A stretch of 7,524 nt of DNA, from the NCBI GenBank assembly GCA_017424665.1, contig JAFOYK010000055.1, positions 1 through 7,524 on the forward strand, given 5' to 3'. The notes beneath the pieces are model-generated. The model was not told where the DNA came from and searched no databases. It saw only the letters and a program-made list of their open reading frames with translations. This stretch comes from Oscillospiraceae bacterium. Its GTDB lineage: Bacteria; Bacillota; Clostridia; Oscillospirales; Ruminococcaceae. Made by a program: the position numbers and the translations under genes. Below, in pieces: positions 5,882-7,524 of the stretch (the first letter of the stretch is position 1; the number at the start of each line of letters is the position of its first letter).

Positions 5882-7524
5882 TTTTCTTCGCCATCATAGT
5901 TCTGCGCTGAAGAAGGAAATCAGGATAATCAGCAGCAGTCATATCAACGATGTTTTCGGGAATACAGTTTACAGCAAGGTTAGTTTTGAATGCTTCATAG
6001 TCGGTGATGGTGCCTATAGTCATTTCGCCAGTTTCACATTGATTTTTGGCGATGGTAAAATATTCATTCGGAGCCTTCATTCCGATGGAAATATTGACAC
6101 CGGTATCGAGATAAGCGTAGTTTGCTACTTGATTATATTTCCAACGGTCATTAAATCCGTTTTTCTTAAGATACTCTCTCGGGAAAATATGATGGACATC
6201 TCCTGCTACGGAGATAAGGTCGAACACTTTAGAGCTGTTTGAAAGGAGGGAGCGATCACCTGCGAAAATTTGTGCAGCAAGGAAAGTATTGAAATACGGA
6301 CTGTTGGTGGAAGATGTTTCAAGATTCTGTACAAGCCTTACGTCCCAGAATGCATCAGAAAGCATTGCTTTTTCATTTTCTTCAAGGAATGCTTTGAATC
6401 CTTTTTCAGCGATTAAACGAAGGTCCCTGTCCATCTGAGACTCAGGAGAACCGATATATCTGCTTGTAATTGTAGAAAGTACAAACCATTTCTGAATATA
6501 TCTTTTGATTTCAACTTTGGGAATTTCGCTGCTCTGATGAAGAATGAGATAGAGAGTATAGGCAAAGTCCAAAGTCATCTGAGAGTTAAGAAGTTTAGAA
6601 GAAATAAATCCGGCAGATTTTATGGCGAGTACAAACTGTTCAAAGTTATACTGATTCATAAAATTCTTTACACCGGTGCCCAATTTGTTGAAACTATCCT
6701 GTGCTATTTCTTCTTTGAATGTACGGTCGATAAAGTCACGCCCCGAAAGAAGACTTACAAGGTCACCAAGTTTTGCTCTTCCAAACATATGCATGAAAGA
6801 AACACGAAGCATATCGTTGTAGTCGGGGTCGTAGATATCCTCTTTATCATCTTTCAGCCAGCTTAATTTAGAGGCGTATTCGGTGCTCATGAATTCTTTA
6901 TCACCGTTTGAAAGCTGAGAATAGAAAGCAGGGTCAACGGCAAGATGGCAGAAATAGTCGATAGCTTTACGGAGAGAGTTACCGCCGTAGTTTTCATCAG
7001 CGGCGATTTTAGACATTGCAAAGTCTGCCTCGTTAAGACGTTTGCCTTGAGAGTTGATGCGGACAAATATTTCCGTTACTTCGCTTATGTCTAGCTGAGG
7101 AACAAGAATTATTGCGCCAAGCTGACAACTTTTTATTGCAAGAAGCTGTGTGATTGCCTGGTTTACTTGCTTTTTACTTACGTCAGGGTTCTTTTCTGCA
7201 TATTGGTCGACAAACTCATAGCTATCGAAATCAGGTTTGAAAAGTTCAGAAATATCCGGAATCCAGAAGGAACTATTTATATGAGCGGGGGTGGTGACGG
7301 CGAATCTTTCCTCATCATCTTTGGCAAGAGGATTAAAAGCAATGCGAATGGTCTTTTCTTCATAATCCTCAGTAAGAATTTTATGTCCTGCTATCGCCGT
7401 CATAAGAGCGGTAATGCGCTGCTGACCGTCTATCAGAACTTTCTTTCCCACCGCGCTGCTACCATCTTTGAGTTTTACATCGGGATTCTGCCAGATGATG
7501 AGATAGCCTGTAGGATAACCATTG
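5856..7524 (-). CDS. DUF262/HNH defence-type protein (N-terminus beyond the right edge)
   Basis: The 555 visible residues (counted from the edge) belong to the DUF262 family, which includes GmrS/GmrD-type type IV restriction enzymes and the SspE effector. DUF262 is a ParB/Srx-like domain that binds and hydrolyses NTP through the DGQQR motif, here LIDGQQRITAL at about 30-40, with the second hallmark FVRINSQGKRL near 153-163. A long helical middle follows, then an HNH/DUF1524-like nuclease region with DVHHIFPREYL at 442-452 and a conserved NQVANYAYLDTGVN segment. Both halves look intact, so NTP-controlled cleavage of modified or foreign DNA is likely, by family knowledge. It reads leftward toward the tRNA; no clear terminator follows its TAA at 5858-5856. 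Whether a partner gene lies upstream cannot be seen. Confidence 0.88.
   Translation of the reverse strand, partial: NGYPTGYLIIWQNPDVKLKDGSSAVGKKVLIDGQQRITALMTAIAGHKILTEDYEEKTIRIAFNPLAKDDEERFAVTTPAHINSSFWIPDISELFKPDFDSYEFVDQYAEKNPDVSKKQVNQAITQLLAIKSCQLGAIILVPQLDISEVTEIFVRINSQGKRLNEADFAMSKIAADENYGGNSLRKAIDYFCHLAVDPAFYSQLSNGDKEFMSTEYASKLSWLKDDKEDIYDPDYNDMLRVSFMHMFGRAKLGDLVSLLSGRDFIDRTFKEEIAQDSFNKLGTGVKNFMNQYNFEQFVLAIKSAGFISSKLLNSQMTLDFAYTLYLILHQSSEIPKVEIKRYIQKWFVLSTITSRYIGSPESQMDRDLRLIAEKGFKAFLEENEKAMLSDAFWDVRLVQNLETSSTNSPYFNTFLAAQIFAGDRSLLSNSSKVFDLISVAGDVHHIFPREYLKKNGFNDRWKYNQVANYAYLDTGVNISIGMKAPNEYFTIAKNQCETGEMTIGTITDYEAFKTNLAVNCIPENIVDMTAADYPDFLLQRRTMMAKKIKEYYYSL

Overview
The window looks like a chromosomal segment of an anaerobic, low-to-middle GC Gram-positive bacterium of the Clostridia. 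The grounds are strong AGGAGG-type ribosome sites, sigma-A-type promoters with 17-base spacers, TTG and GTG starts, and gene families typical of gut Clostridia: a clostridial-style FeoA/FeoB pair, a DUF362 protein, an aldo/keto reductase with a ferredoxin tail, and a class B-type sortase. This is inference from sequence style; no marker gene fixes the genus.

Left part (1-2591). A leftward feoA-feoB operon for ferrous iron uptake is cut by the left edge, and the two genes overlap by one base. A divergent small coiled-coil/zinc-ribbon gene (1225-1608) follows, with its own promoter. It converges on a DUF362 gene (1656-2525, minus) through a hairpin flanked by A and T runs that can terminate both ways.

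Middle part (2592-4311). A tandem DUF1508 (YegP-type) gene has its own promoter and a very strong terminator; DUF362 lies just downstream of that terminator with no clear promoter. An aldo/keto reductase gene with two C-terminal 4Fe-4S motifs also has its own promoter and terminator. It carries an in-frame TAA at codon 170, and homology-like sequence continues in the same frame to the normal C-terminus. It is either a recent pseudogene or a base-call/assembly error.

Right part (4312-7524). A secreted, membrane-anchored sortase gene (TTG start, textbook promoter) is followed by tRNA-Ala(GGC) with its own promoter, a perfect hairpin in its leader and a strong terminator. Beyond the tRNA the character changes to accessory DNA: about 200 bases rich in short inverted repeats, a broken serine-recombinase-like zinc-ribbon remnant, and a leftward DUF262/HNH gene, cut by the right edge, of the type found in type IV restriction and other anti-phage systems. 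The layout fits a tRNA-linked integration hotspot that once received a mobile element carrying a defence gene.

Most genes here are transcribed singly. The only clear operon is feoAB. I found no CRISPR array, rRNA or intact insertion sequence.
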